Assembly: GCA_050260375.1 (NCBI GenBank)
Contig: JBLNCA010000009.1
Coordinates: 1-26,911 of the forward strand
Source of the DNA: DTFZ01 sp050260375
Lineage (GTDB): Bacteria; Bacillota; Clostridia; Christensenellales; SZUA-584
Direction: 5' to 3'
DNA length: 26,911 bases
Positions 16,086 to 24,125 of this stretch are shown piece after piece (within the stretch, counting starts at the first letter, position 1; each line of letters starts with the position of its first letter). The notes beneath the pieces are model-generated. The model was not told the DNA's origin, ran no database searches, and was given only the letters and a program-made list of their open reading frames with translations. The translations under genes were made by a program, and so were the position numbers.

Positions 16086-17087
16086 ATGGCAAAGTTGTTT
16101 TACCAGGAAGATTGCAACAGGGAGTACCTTATCGACAAGAAGATAGCGGTAATAGGATATGGCAGCCAGGGGCACGCGCATGCGCTCAACCTGCATGATT
16201 CGGGATTCGACGTAATTGTAGGGCTTTACAAGGGCTCGAAGTCGTGGGCGAAGGCGGAGGCGGAAGGGCTTAAGGTAGCTACAGCCGCGGACGCTGCAAA
16301 ACAGGCGGACGTAATAGTAATGCTGGTAAACGACGAACTCCAGCCCATAATTTACGAGGAGTCAATTAAGCCCGGGCTTTCCGAAGGCAAATATCTGATG
16401 TTCGCGCACGGCTTCAACATACATTTCGGGCAGATAAAGCCTCCGAGCGACGTCAACGTGTTCATGATAGCACCCAAAGGCCCCGGCCATACCGTACGCT
16501 CGGAGTATAAGGAGGGCAGAGGCGTTCCGTGCCTTATCGCGGTAGCGCAGGACCCGTCGGGCGACACGCAAAACGTAGCGCTCGCTTACGCGCTGGGAAT
16601 TGGCGGGGCGCGCGCAGGCATACTGCAGACTACGTTCCGCGAAGAGACGGAAACAGACCTCTTTGGCGAGCAGGCAGTGCTGTGCGGAGGCGTGACAGAG
16701 CTCATGAAAGCCGGATTCGACACGCTCGTCGAGGCGGGCTACGAGCCGGAGAGCGCTTACTTTGAGTGCATTCACGAGATGAAGCTTATAGTGGATATGA
16801 TCAACAGGGGCGGGCTTTCCTACATGCGCTACTCCATAAGCGACACGGCGGAATTCGGCGATTACTCAATAGGCCGCCGCATAATAACCGACGAGACGCG
16901 CAAAGAGATGAAAAAGGTTTTAAAGGAGATACAGGAAGGCGTTTTCGCCAGCAGATGGATACTTGAAAACAAGGCGGGGCGCCCGAACTTCAACGCGCGG
17001 CGCAGAATAGAGCGGGGCCTCGAGGTCGAACGGGTAGGCAAGGAGCTGCGGAAAATGATGCCGTGGCAGGACGAACCCGAATATTGA
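16086..17087 (+). CDS. ilvC: Ketol-acid reductoisomerase (class I)
   Basis: The enzyme isomerises and reduces acetolactate or acetohydroxybutyrate in valine and isoleucine synthesis. The 333-residue class I form has a Rossmann motif GYGSQGHAHALNL (24-36), the cofactor loop VGLYKGSKSW (45-54), APKGPGH (129-135) and the metal-site DLFGEQ with downstream ECIHEMKLIVD. The ATG at 16086 is preferred: AGGAG (16071-16075) lies 10 nt upstream and class I proteins begin with MAK-Y-like sequence. A TTG eight codons upstream is less likely. The loop has Tyr where NADPH-dependent enzymes often have Arg. Confidence 0.96.
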   Translation: MAKLFYQEDCNREYLIDKKIAVIGYGSQGHAHALNLHDSGFDVIVGLYKGSKSWAKAEAEGLKVATAADAAKQADVIVMLVNDELQPIIYEESIKPGLSEGKYLMFAHGFNIHFGQIKPPSDVNVFMIAPKGPGHTVRSEYKEGRGVPCLIAVAQDPSGDTQNVALAYALGIGGARAGILQTTFREETETDLFGEQAVLCGGVTELMKAGFDTLVEAGYEPESAYFECIHEMKLIVDMINRGGLSYMRYSISDTAEFGDYSIGRRIITDETRKEMKKVLKEIQEGVFASRWILENKAGRPNFNARRRIERGLEVERVGKELRKMMPWQDEPEY

Positions 17088-17089
17088 TG

Positions 17090-17251
17090 ACTGGGGTCTC
17101 AAAAAAGCCGTGAGATTTTTTGGGGTAGTAACTGGGGTCCCCAAAAAGCCGTGAGACTTTTTGGGGTAATAACTGGGGTCCCCATAGAGCTAAAAGCTTT
17201 TTGGGCTAATAACGGGGTCCCCGGAAAGTTAAAAACTTTACGGGGTGTATA
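17090..17251 (+). repeat. Four tandem 40-41 nt hairpin units between ilvC and cimA
   Basis: Units lie at 17090-17130, 17131-17171, 17172-17211 and 17212-17251. Each begins ACtGGGGTCcCC and ends GGGGTaaTA. Hairpins form in each: unit 2 CCCCAAAAAG/CTTTTTGGGG; unit 3 CCCA..AGCT/AGCT..TGGG; unit 4 CCCCG-g-AAAGTT/AACTTT-a-CGGGG. Arms differ between units but remain paired. The last unit runs into the cimA ribosome site. The U-runs are inside the stems, so these are not ordinary terminators. Confidence 0.9.
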
Positions 17252-17261
17252 GGAGCATCTT

Positions 17262-18818
17262 ATGTCAAGGAAGATAGAAATATTTGATTCCACGCTGCGG
17301 GACGGAGCGCAGGCGCGAGGCATAAACTATTCGCTTACCGATAAAATGCACATGCTCGAGCTTCTCGACAACCTCGGCTTGGATTACATCGAGGCGGGCA
17401 ACCCCGCTTCCAACCCGAAAGAGAGGCAGTTTTTTGAGCAAGCCGTCAAAGTGCCTCTTAAAAACGCGAAGCTCGTAGCGTTCGGAAGCACGCGCCGCAA
17501 GGACACCAAGGCGAGCGAAGACGCGGGATTAAAAGCGCTGCTCGAAGCGAATACCGGAGTTGTCGCCGTGTTCGGCAAGGCGTGGGACCTTCATGTCACC
17601 GACGTTATTAACACTACGCTTGAAGAAAACCTTGCGATGATATACGACACGATGAGGTATCTCAAAGACAACGGGCGCGAGGTTATATTCGACGCGGAGC
17701 ATTTTTTCGATGGCTTCAAGGCAAACAGGGAATACGCGCTGAAAGTTATAAAAGCGGCTGCCGAGGGCGGCGCGAAGACAATAGCGCTGTGCGACACGAA
17801 CGGCGGCACTATGCCAAAGGAGCTTGAAGAGGCGGTTAAAGCTTCGCTCGAGGCTGTGGATGTAAAGATAGGAGTGCATGTGCATAACGATACGGAGCTT
17901 GCCGTGGCGAATTCCATATTGGCTGTGCAGGCGGGGGCCTGCCATGTGCAGGGCACGCTGCTTGGTTACGGCGAGCGCTGCGGCAACGCGCGGCTAAGCT
18001 CTATTATACCCGACCTGCAGTTAAAGCTCGGGTACGACTGCATAGGCGACCATATAAGCGAGCTTTACCACGCTGCACGTGAGGCGGCGGAGATAACCAA
18101 CCTGCCGTTTGACGAAACGCTGCCGTATGTGGGCAGAAACGCGTTTGCACACAAGGGCGGCATGCATATAGACGCGCTTTGCAAGGCGGAAGGCTCGTTC
18201 GAGCATATTGACCCCGAAGTCGTTGGCAACAGTCGGGAGTTTCTGCTCTCCGAGGTGGCGGGCAGGACGGCGATGGCGTCAAAGCTGCGCGACGAGTTCC
18301 CCGAAGTCGCAGACGACAAGGAAAGCGTTGGCAGGCTGATGAACAAGCTAAAGGAGCTCGAAAGCGAAGGGTACAGCTTTGAAGGCGCGGAAAGCAGCTT
18401 CAGGATATTTGTGATGAAGGAACTGGGCATACACAAGAAGCATTTCTCGCTTGTGCACTTTAAGGTAAACGACGAGCCCGCGTATGAAAAGACATTCGGT
18501 TCGTACGCTGTAGTCAAGGTAGACGTTAACGGCGCGACAAGGATGGCGGCGGCGGAGGGCAACGGCCCTGTTAACGCGCTCGACAAGGCGCTGCGCGAAG
18601 CGCTTGGCGAATTTTTTCCGAAGCTTAAAAACGTTACGCTTACCGACTACAAGGTGCGCGTGCTCGATACGAGCGCCGCTACTGCCGCAAAGGTGCGCGT
18701 AATAATAGAGTCGGCGGACGGCGTGAATTCCTGGCGGACTATGGGCGTTTCGACGGACGTTATCGAGGCGAGCTTGTATGCTCTCATAGACTCAATAGAT
18801 CATTTTCTTTCAAGCTGA
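17262..18818 (+). CDS. cimA: Citramalate synthase
   Basis: The enzyme condenses pyruvate and acetyl-CoA to (R)-citramalate, the threonine-independent start of isoleucine synthesis. The 518-residue protein has an HMGL-like TIM barrel (about 1-280) with FDSTLRDGAQARG (catalytic Arg-Asp), the HVHNDTELAVANS metal motif, and GTLLGYGERCGNA. A C-terminal LeuA-type allosteric domain spans about 385-515. DYIEAGNPASNPK and the total length fit the CimA subfamily (TIGR00977) better than LeuA. AGGAGC precedes the ATG. Without leuA beside it, an isopropylmalate-synthase role is the alternative. It depends on LeuCD encoded elsewhere and on the adjacent LeuB. Confidence 0.9.
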   Translation: MSRKIEIFDSTLRDGAQARGINYSLTDKMHMLELLDNLGLDYIEAGNPASNPKERQFFEQAVKVPLKNAKLVAFGSTRRKDTKASEDAGLKALLEANTGVVAVFGKAWDLHVTDVINTTLEENLAMIYDTMRYLKDNGREVIFDAEHFFDGFKANREYALKVIKAAAEGGAKTIALCDTNGGTMPKELEEAVKASLEAVDVKIGVHVHNDTELAVANSILAVQAGACHVQGTLLGYGERCGNARLSSIIPDLQLKLGYDCIGDHISELYHAAREAAEITNLPFDETLPYVGRNAFAHKGGMHIDALCKAEGSFEHIDPEVVGNSREFLLSEVAGRTAMASKLRDEFPEVADDKESVGRLMNKLKELESEGYSFEGAESSFRIFVMKELGIHKKHFSLVHFKVNDEPAYEKTFGSYAVVKVDVNGATRMAAAEGNGPVNALDKALREALGEFFPKLKNVTLTDYKVRVLDTSAATAAKVRVIIESADGVNSWRTMGVSTDVIEASLYALIDSIDHFLSS

Positions 18819-18834
18819 TAAGGACAGGTGCGAT

Positions 18835-19899
18835 ATGAAATACAATATAGCGGTCATACCCGGGGACGGCATAGGCCCGGAAGTGGTAAACGAAGCGGTA
18901 CGCGTGCTTAAGCAGGCGGTAAAAAATACCGGCGTTGAGCTCAATTTCAAGGAATACCTTGCGGGCGGCTGCGCGATAGACAAAATAGGAATGCCTCTGC
19001 CATACGAAACGCTGCGCGACGCAAAGGCGAGCGACGCGGTGCTGCTGGGCGCGGTGGGCGGCGAAAAGTGGGATACGCTTCCATCGGACATGCGGCCCGA
19101 AAACGCGCTGCTCGGCCTGCGCTCCGGGCTCGAACTGTTTGCTAATTTGCGGCCAGCGATACTTTTTAAGCAGCTCGCGCGCGCCTGCCCGCTTAAGCCC
19201 GAGCTTACCGAAAACGGGCTTGACATACTCGTAATAAGGGAACTGACGGGCGGCATTTACTTCGGCAAAAAGAAGCGCAAGAAGGGCATGGCTTACGACA
19301 CGATGGCATACAGCGACGAAGAGGTAAGGCGCATAGCGCATGTGGGCTTTAAGGCTGCGATGAAAAGGAAAAAGCGCGTTGTAAGCGTAGACAAGGCTAA
19401 TATACTCGAATCCTCAAGGCTGTGGCGGAGCGTCGTTACCGACGTCGCAAAGCAGTACCCGGAAGCAGAGCTTTCGCATATGTACGTGGACAACGCCGCG
19501 ATGCAGCTGGTACGGAACCCTTCCCAGTTCGACGTAATATTAACGGAGAATATGTTCGGGGACATACTGTCCGACGAGGCCGCAATGCTTACCGGCTCTA
19601 TCGGCATGCTGCCATCGGCAAGCTTAGGCGCCGGGAGCCTTGGAATGTACGAGCCCGTACACGGCTCGGCGCCCGATATCGCGGGCAAGGGCATAGCTAA
19701 CCCGATAGCGACTATAATGTCCGCGGCGATGATGATGAGGTATTCGCTGGGTCAGGAAGAGATAGCGAAAAGAATAGAGGCTGCCGTTGACAGGGCGCTC
19801 ACCCAAGGCGCGAGGACGAAGGACATAGCGATTGAGGGCGAGACGGCGCTTTCGACGGCACAGATGACAGACGCGGTGCTGGATAACCTGGAGGTATAA
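18835..19899 (+). CDS. leuB: 3-isopropylmalate dehydrogenase
   Basis: This NAD-dependent decarboxylating dehydrogenase has 354 residues. It acts on 3-isopropylmalate (leucine) and, in the citramalate route, can act on 3-methylmalate. Visible family motifs are IPGDGIGPEVV (8-18), the substrate helix ENALLGLRSGLELFANLRPA, NMFGDILSDEAAMLTGSIGMLPSAS with metal-binding aspartates, and the nicotinamide-adenine site HGSAPDIAGKGIANPIA. It follows cimA by 16 nt and precedes ilvD by 2 nt. leuC and leuD do not lie here although their products must act before this enzyme. Confidence 0.93.
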   Translation: MKYNIAVIPGDGIGPEVVNEAVRVLKQAVKNTGVELNFKEYLAGGCAIDKIGMPLPYETLRDAKASDAVLLGAVGGEKWDTLPSDMRPENALLGLRSGLELFANLRPAILFKQLARACPLKPELTENGLDILVIRELTGGIYFGKKKRKKGMAYDTMAYSDEEVRRIAHVGFKAAMKRKKRVVSVDKANILESSRLWRSVVTDVAKQYPEAELSHMYVDNAAMQLVRNPSQFDVILTENMFGDILSDEAAMLTGSIGMLPSASLGAGSLGMYEPVHGSAPDIAGKGIANPIATIMSAAMMMRYSLGQEEIAKRIEAAVDRALTQGARTKDIAIEGETALSTAQMTDAVLDNLEV

Positions 19900-19901
19900 C
19901 T

Positions 19902-21563
19902 ATGATAAGCGACAGCGTAAAAAAAGGCGCGAACAGGGCTCCCCACAGGGCGCTGTTCAAAGCGATGGGATATACGAACAGCGAGCTTGAGCGGCCGCTT
20001 GTTGCGGTCGTGCATGCCGCCAGCGAAATAGTTCCGGGGCATATACATTTGGACAAGATTGCAAAGGCGGTTGCCGACGGCATAAGGATGGCGGGCGGAA
20101 CGCCTGTGATGATACCGTCCATTGGCATTTGCGACGGCATAGCGATGGGCCACGCCGGCATGAAATATTCGCTGGCGTCAAGGGAGCTTATAGCCGATTC
20201 GATTGAATCGATGGTTGGCGCACACGGATTTGACGCGATAGCGTTTGTGCCCAACTGCGACAAGATAGTTCCCGGCATGCTGATGGCTGCCGCGAGGCTT
20301 AACAGGCCGTCGATATTCGTAAGCGGCGGGCCTATGCTGCCCGGAAGGGACCTTGAGGGCAACAACTGCAGCTATTCTACGATATCCGAGGCGGTGGGCT
20401 CATATAACCTCGGGAAGCTGAGCGAGGAAGACTTAAGAAAGCTGGAAGACAGCGCCTGCCCCGGCTGCGGCTCGTGCGCGGGCATGTTCACCGCTAACAG
20501 CATGAACTGCCTGACGGAAGCGCTCGGCATGGCAATGCGCGGCAACGGCACGATACCCGCGGTACACGCGGAGCGCATAAGGTTCGCAAAGACGAGCGGA
20601 GAGCAGCTCATGAAGCTGCTTGAAAAAGACATACGCCCGCGGGACATTATGACTCAGGATGCGTTTGAAAACGCGCTTGCGCTAGATATGGCGCTCGGGT
20701 GCTCTACAAACTCGGCGCTGCATCTCCCGGCGATAGCTCATGAGTGCGGCATAACGCTTTGCCTCGACAAGGTGAACGAGATAAGCGAAAAAGTGCCTAA
20801 CATTTGCAAGCTCGCGCCCGCAAGCTCTACGCATATCACCGACCTGCATTACGCGGGCGGCGTGTACGCGGTGCTTAACATACTCAATCAAAACGGGCTG
20901 CTTAAAAGCGGCGCGCTATGCGTAAGCGCCGTGCCCATTGGCGAGGCGGTAAAGGGCGCAAAAGTGCTGGATAATAGCGTGATAAGGCCGTTTGATGAGC
21001 CGTTTTCGAAACAGGGCGGCATAGCGGTGCTGCGCGGCAACATAGCGCCGGGCGGCTGCGTCGTCAAGCAGTCCGCGGTTGCCCACGAGATGATGAAGCA
21101 CTCCGGCCCGGCCCGAGTGTTCGACGGCGAGGAAGCGGCGGTAGCCGCAATATACGGCGGGCGAGTAAACAAGGGCGACGTCGTCGTGATAAGGTATGAA
21201 GGCCCCTCCGGCGGCCCCGGCATGAGAGAGATGCTCACTCCCACTTCCGCGCTCGCGGGCATGGGGATGGATAAGGACGTCGCGCTGATAACCGACGGGC
21301 GGTTCAGCGGCGCGACAAGGGGAGCCGCGATAGGGCATGTGTCGCCCGAGGCGCAGGCGGGCGGCGTTATAGCCGTCATTGAAGAAGGCGACATTATAGA
21401 GATCGATATACCGGCAAGAAGCATATCGCTGCTTGTTGACGAACAGACTATCGAACAAAGGCTTAAGAATCTTAAAAAGCGCGAACCGGCCGTTAAAACC
21501 GGCTGGCTCGCAAGATACTCGCGGCTCGTGTCGTCGGCGGACAGAGGCGCGATACTCGAATAA
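19902..21563 (+). CDS. ilvD: Dihydroxyacid dehydratase
   Basis: This iron-sulfur dehydratase makes 2-oxoisovalerate and 2-oxo-3-methylvalerate. In the 553-residue protein Asp78 in ICDGIAMGH, Cys119-Asp120-Lys121 (CDK, probable carboxylated Lys) and the CPGCGSCAGMF cysteines (186, 189, 192) match the cluster and Mg sites. The first motif reads VHAASEIVPGHIHL with Gly instead of the third cluster Cys of plant-type enzymes, as in E. coli-type oxygen-labile forms, consistent with an anaerobe. GGAGG at 19890-19894, inside the end of leuB, supports the start. Confidence 0.96.
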   Translation: MISDSVKKGANRAPHRALFKAMGYTNSELERPLVAVVHAASEIVPGHIHLDKIAKAVADGIRMAGGTPVMIPSIGICDGIAMGHAGMKYSLASRELIADSIESMVGAHGFDAIAFVPNCDKIVPGMLMAAARLNRPSIFVSGGPMLPGRDLEGNNCSYSTISEAVGSYNLGKLSEEDLRKLEDSACPGCGSCAGMFTANSMNCLTEALGMAMRGNGTIPAVHAERIRFAKTSGEQLMKLLEKDIRPRDIMTQDAFENALALDMALGCSTNSALHLPAIAHECGITLCLDKVNEISEKVPNICKLAPASSTHITDLHYAGGVYAVLNILNQNGLLKSGALCVSAVPIGEAVKGAKVLDNSVIRPFDEPFSKQGGIAVLRGNIAPGGCVVKQSAVAHEMMKHSGPARVFDGEEAAVAAIYGGRVNKGDVVVIRYEGPSGGPGMREMLTPTSALAGMGMDKDVALITDGRFSGATRGAAIGHVSPEAQAGGVIAVIEEGDIIEIDIPARSISLLVDEQTIEQRLKNLKKREPAVKTGWLARYSRLVSSADRGAILE

Positions 21564-21578
21564 AGGATGGGGGATCTT

Positions 21579-23228
21579 ATGAAACTGTCAGGTGTGCAGA
21601 TAATTATGGAATGCCTGAAGCGGGAAGGAGTCGATACGGTATTCGGCTTTCCCGGAGGCAAGGTGTTAAAGCTATATGACGCATTGTATGACGAAAAGAG
21701 CATTAGGCATATCGAGACGGCGCACGAGCAGGGCGCGGCGCACGCCGCGGACGGGTATGCCAGAGCGTCTGGAAAGGTAGGCGTTTGCTTCGCTACGTCG
21801 GGTCCCGGCGCGACTAATCTCGTTACGGGGCTTGCTACGGCGTATATGGACTCGATACCGGTAGTCGCGATAACGGGGAATGTGCCCGCCGACCTGCTCG
21901 GCAAGGACAGCTTTCAGGAAGTGGATATAATGGGCGTTACGATGCCTATTACGAAGCATAATTACCAGGTAAAAAGCGCGCAGCGCTTATCCGAAGTTTT
22001 CCGCGAAGCGTTCGCTTTCGCGCGCTGCGGCAGGCCGGGGCCTGTGCTCATTGACATAACGAGCGACGCTTTCAACGAAGTGTGCGAATATACCGAGCCG
22101 GAAGAACTGAAGCTGCAGTGGCGCACTACGGATATGCCCGAGCAGGAGATTGTCGATATGATAAAAGGCTCAAGCAAGCCGGTGATACTGGCGGGCGGGG
22201 GAGTAGTGCTGTCAAACGCGGCCGATAAGCTTTTTGAGTTCGCGGAGAAGATAGACGCTCCTGTCGCATGCACGCTGATGGGCACCAGCTCGTTCCCGGG
22301 AGACAACAGGCTGTTTACCGGCATGGTGGGCATGCACGGCACTAAGGCGAGCAATATGGCGTTCCAGAACTGCGACCTGCTTATAGTGCTGGGCGCGCGC
22401 TTCAACGACCGCGTAACGGGCGACGCAAAGACATTCGCTTCCCACGCGAAGATAATACAGATAGACATCGACGCTTCGGAGATAAACAAAAACATATCGA
22501 CCGACATTCATGTCGTGCAGGATATAAAGGAGGCGCTCCGCAAGCTTATCCGGATAGCTCCGAAGAAGTCCCACGAGCAATGGATAAAAGACGTAAAGAA
22601 ATGGAAAGAAGAGAACGACGCGCATATACCCAAAGACCATTTCCCGAAAATCATAATGGAGAAGATATGCGAGCAGCTCGGCGAAGACACGATTATAACG
22701 ACGGACGTAGGACAGCACCAGATGTGGACGGCGCAGTACTACCCGTTTAAAAAGCACAACAAGTTCATAACGTCGGGAGGCCTCGGCACTATGGGGTACG
22801 GCTTCGGGGCTTCGATAGGCGCGCAAATAGCGTGTCCCGGCAAGCGCGTGCTGCACATCACGGGCGACGGCAGCTTTCGCATGAACCTTGCGGAGATGGC
22901 GACTACCACAAGATACAACCTGCCCGTTATAACGATACTGCTCGACAACAGGACTCTCGGAATGGTGCGCCAGTGGCAGACGCTGTTCTTCGGCGGCAGG
23001 TATTCCGAGACTACGCTGCCCGAGCTTGACTTCTGCACGATAGCGCGCGGCTTCGGGTATTTCGCACAGAAGGCCGATAATCCCGCCGACTTTGAAAAAG
23101 CGCTTAAGGCCGCGCTGGAAAGCGGTAAACCCAGCCTGATACACTGCGTTATCGATCAGGACACCATGGTGCTGCCTATGGTTGCGCCGGGCGCTTCGAT
23201 AGATAACATTGTAATGAGCATATCTTAG
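21579..23228 (+). CDS. ilvB: Acetolactate synthase large (catalytic) subunit
   Basis: This thiamine-diphosphate enzyme forms acetolactate and acetohydroxybutyrate; the partner is IlvN at the head of the operon. About 549 residues contain the N-terminal pyrimidine domain with catalytic Glu50 in HEQGAAHAADGYARASG, a central domain, and the C-terminal cofactor motif ITGDGSFRMNLAEM...LLDN. RQWQ before LFFGGRYSETT is the conserved Trp associated with 2-oxobutyrate use in this family. The ATG at 21579 has GGGGGA a few bases upstream; an in-frame ATG at 21567 lacks a spaced ribosome site. It is the last intact gene of the operon. Confidence 0.95.
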   Translation: MKLSGVQIIMECLKREGVDTVFGFPGGKVLKLYDALYDEKSIRHIETAHEQGAAHAADGYARASGKVGVCFATSGPGATNLVTGLATAYMDSIPVVAITGNVPADLLGKDSFQEVDIMGVTMPITKHNYQVKSAQRLSEVFREAFAFARCGRPGPVLIDITSDAFNEVCEYTEPEELKLQWRTTDMPEQEIVDMIKGSSKPVILAGGGVVLSNAADKLFEFAEKIDAPVACTLMGTSSFPGDNRLFTGMVGMHGTKASNMAFQNCDLLIVLGARFNDRVTGDAKTFASHAKIIQIDIDASEINKNISTDIHVVQDIKEALRKLIRIAPKKSHEQWIKDVKKWKEENDAHIPKDHFPKIIMEKICEQLGEDTIITTDVGQHQMWTAQYYPFKKHNKFITSGGLGTMGYGFGASIGAQIACPGKRVLHITGDGSFRMNLAEMATTTRYNLPVITILLDNRTLGMVRQWQTLFFGGRYSETTLPELDFCTIARGFGYFAQKADNPADFEKALKAALESGKPSLIHCVIDQDTMVLPMVAPGASIDNIVMSIS

Positions 23229-23237
23229 GAGGCCGCA

Positions 23238-23494
23238 GTGGCAGACTGGAATTCCGAACTGTACCTTAAATTCGGGAAAGAGCGCACCCAGCCGGCGATT
23301 GACCTTGTAAACCGTATAAACATGAATGGTACCGCGGCACCGGCCTTAAGCCCTATCTTGACAGGCTGAGCGATGAGGACAAAGCGGACTTTGAACGCGA
23401 TGTGCTAAAATGCGTAAAGCAGCTATACCCCGTGCAGAGAAACGGCGAGGTGATATTCAGATTCCCGCGGCTGTTCTTTACGGCGGTAAAATAA
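23238..23494 (+). pseudogene. Remnant of a trans-aconitate methyltransferase-like gene
   Basis: A GTG with AGGAGG 5 nt upstream opens a frame reading ADWNSELYLKFGKERTQPAI, the typical N-terminus of Tam-type SAM-dependent methyltransferases, up to about residue 28. It then stops at a TGA near 23370. From about 23336, two bases out of frame, a second stretch reads GTGLKPYLDRLSDEDKADF and ends FPRLFFTAVK, matching the C-terminal end of the same family. The middle, including the whole SAM-binding core of roughly 170 codons, is missing. The junction lies in GGTACCGCGGCACCGG, which contains a short near-repeat. It was probably the last gene of the operon and is now inactive. Confidence 0.8.
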
Positions 23495-23498
23495 TCAT

Positions 23499-23522
23499 CC
23501 ACCCTTCAAGGGTGGCTTTTCT
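23499..23522 (+). terminator. Terminator of the ilv operon
   Basis: CCACCC (23499-23504) and GGGTGG (23510-23515) pair around TTCAA, followed by CTTTTCTT. It directly follows the stop codon of the pseudogene. Confidence 0.8.
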
Positions 23523-23583
23523 TGACCTTTATAAGGGGCTTTCGCTGGACAAACTTGCGGCGTTTTACCAACCAAATTGGGCT

Positions 23584-23679
23584 AAGATTCTGCGTCCCTT
23601 CGGTCCTCAGAATGACATATGAGTTTTCCTCAATAGGTATTAGTTACTTCTGTCATTCTGAGCGCAAGCGAAGAATCTT
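23584..23679. repeat. Inverted pair of a dispersed 'AGAATGACA' repeat
   Basis: AAGATTCT...CTCAGAATGACA (23584-23617) is answered in inverse orientation by TGTCATTCTGAG...AGAATCTT (23651-23679). Repeats of this wording are known as dispersed intergenic sequences in many bacterial genomes and produce spurious 'CHSERSEES'-like translations. The 180 nt between the two convergent terminators otherwise hold no gene. Confidence 0.6.
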
Positions 23680-23760
23680 TAGTGCTTTGACTTTATATAT
23701 TTAATTTCTGTAAATCCATCCGTTGCTCCGCACACTTAACGTATGGTTTTTTACGATAAT

Positions 23761-23795
23761 AAAAATAACCGTCGGTATTGACGGCTATTTTTACG
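23761..23795 (-). terminator. Terminator of the oxidoreductase operon
   Basis: Plus-strand AAAAATAACCGTC pairs with GACGGCTATTTTT around GGTATT. It ends about 10 nt beyond the stop of the Dabb gene and can act in both directions, separating the two convergent operons. Confidence 0.75.
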
Positions 23796-23802
23796 TCCTT
23801 GC

Positions 23803-24105
23803 TTAGTATATATAGTCCGCTACGGCTCTTTCCGTCCGCACTTTGCTCACGTAAGCGGACACTTCCTTGTGCTTCGGATGGTTCTGGTACCTCTCAAGCG
23901 CGGCCTCGTCCTCAAATTCCGTTAAAAGCACCATGTCGTACGCCATATCGCTCTTGTTTATATTGAAGCCCAGCTCAATATGCAATATCTCGGGGATGAC
24001 GCCTTTAAGCGCAAGAAGCCTTTCCTTTACATACTCCATGTTCTGCAGCTTTGTTTTTCCCTCGGCCTCGTCCTTGAAGCGCCACATTACGATATGCCTT
24101 AGCAT
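23803..24105 (-). CDS. Dabb (stress-responsive A/B barrel) domain protein
   Basis: This 100-residue protein consists only of a Dabb domain. It starts MLRHIVMWRFKDEA, the typical first strand with its His, and has a central VIPEILHIELGFNIN and a later ALERYQNHPKHKEV helix. Such proteins form dimeric ferredoxin-like barrels; roles vary and none can be assigned here. AGGAG precedes the ATG. It lies 20 nt behind the oxidoreductase gamma gene, so it is probably co-transcribed. Confidence 0.85.
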   Translation of the reverse strand: MLRHIVMWRFKDEAEGKTKLQNMEYVKERLLALKGVIPEILHIELGFNINKSDMAYDMVLLTEFEDEAALERYQNHPKHKEVSAYVSKVRTERAVADYIY

Positions 24106-24125
24106 ATGAAATCTCCTTTCACGGA

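Noticed and set aside
17090..17251. Tandem repeats as a CRISPR array
   Set aside because: Units are contiguous with no unique spacers of fixed length, hairpin arms vary in sequence, and no cas genes are present.
17090..17251. Tandem hairpins as ordinary terminators of ilvC
   Set aside because: The T-runs lie inside the stems and are followed by GGGG, not by unpaired Us; downstream genes clearly belong to the same pathway.
20888..21904. A 338-codon open frame on the minus strand across ilvD and ilvB
   Set aside because: It is antisense to two strongly conserved genes, has a low-complexity Ser/Pro/Thr-rich translation, no ribosome site and no recognisable family.
22212..23144. A 310-codon minus-strand frame over ilvB
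   Set aside because: Arg/Tyr-rich antisense shadow of a well-supported gene.
23522..23704. Small frame ending in a CHSERKRRIF-like peptide
   Set aside because: This is the known artefact of translating the dispersed AGAATGACA-type repeat.
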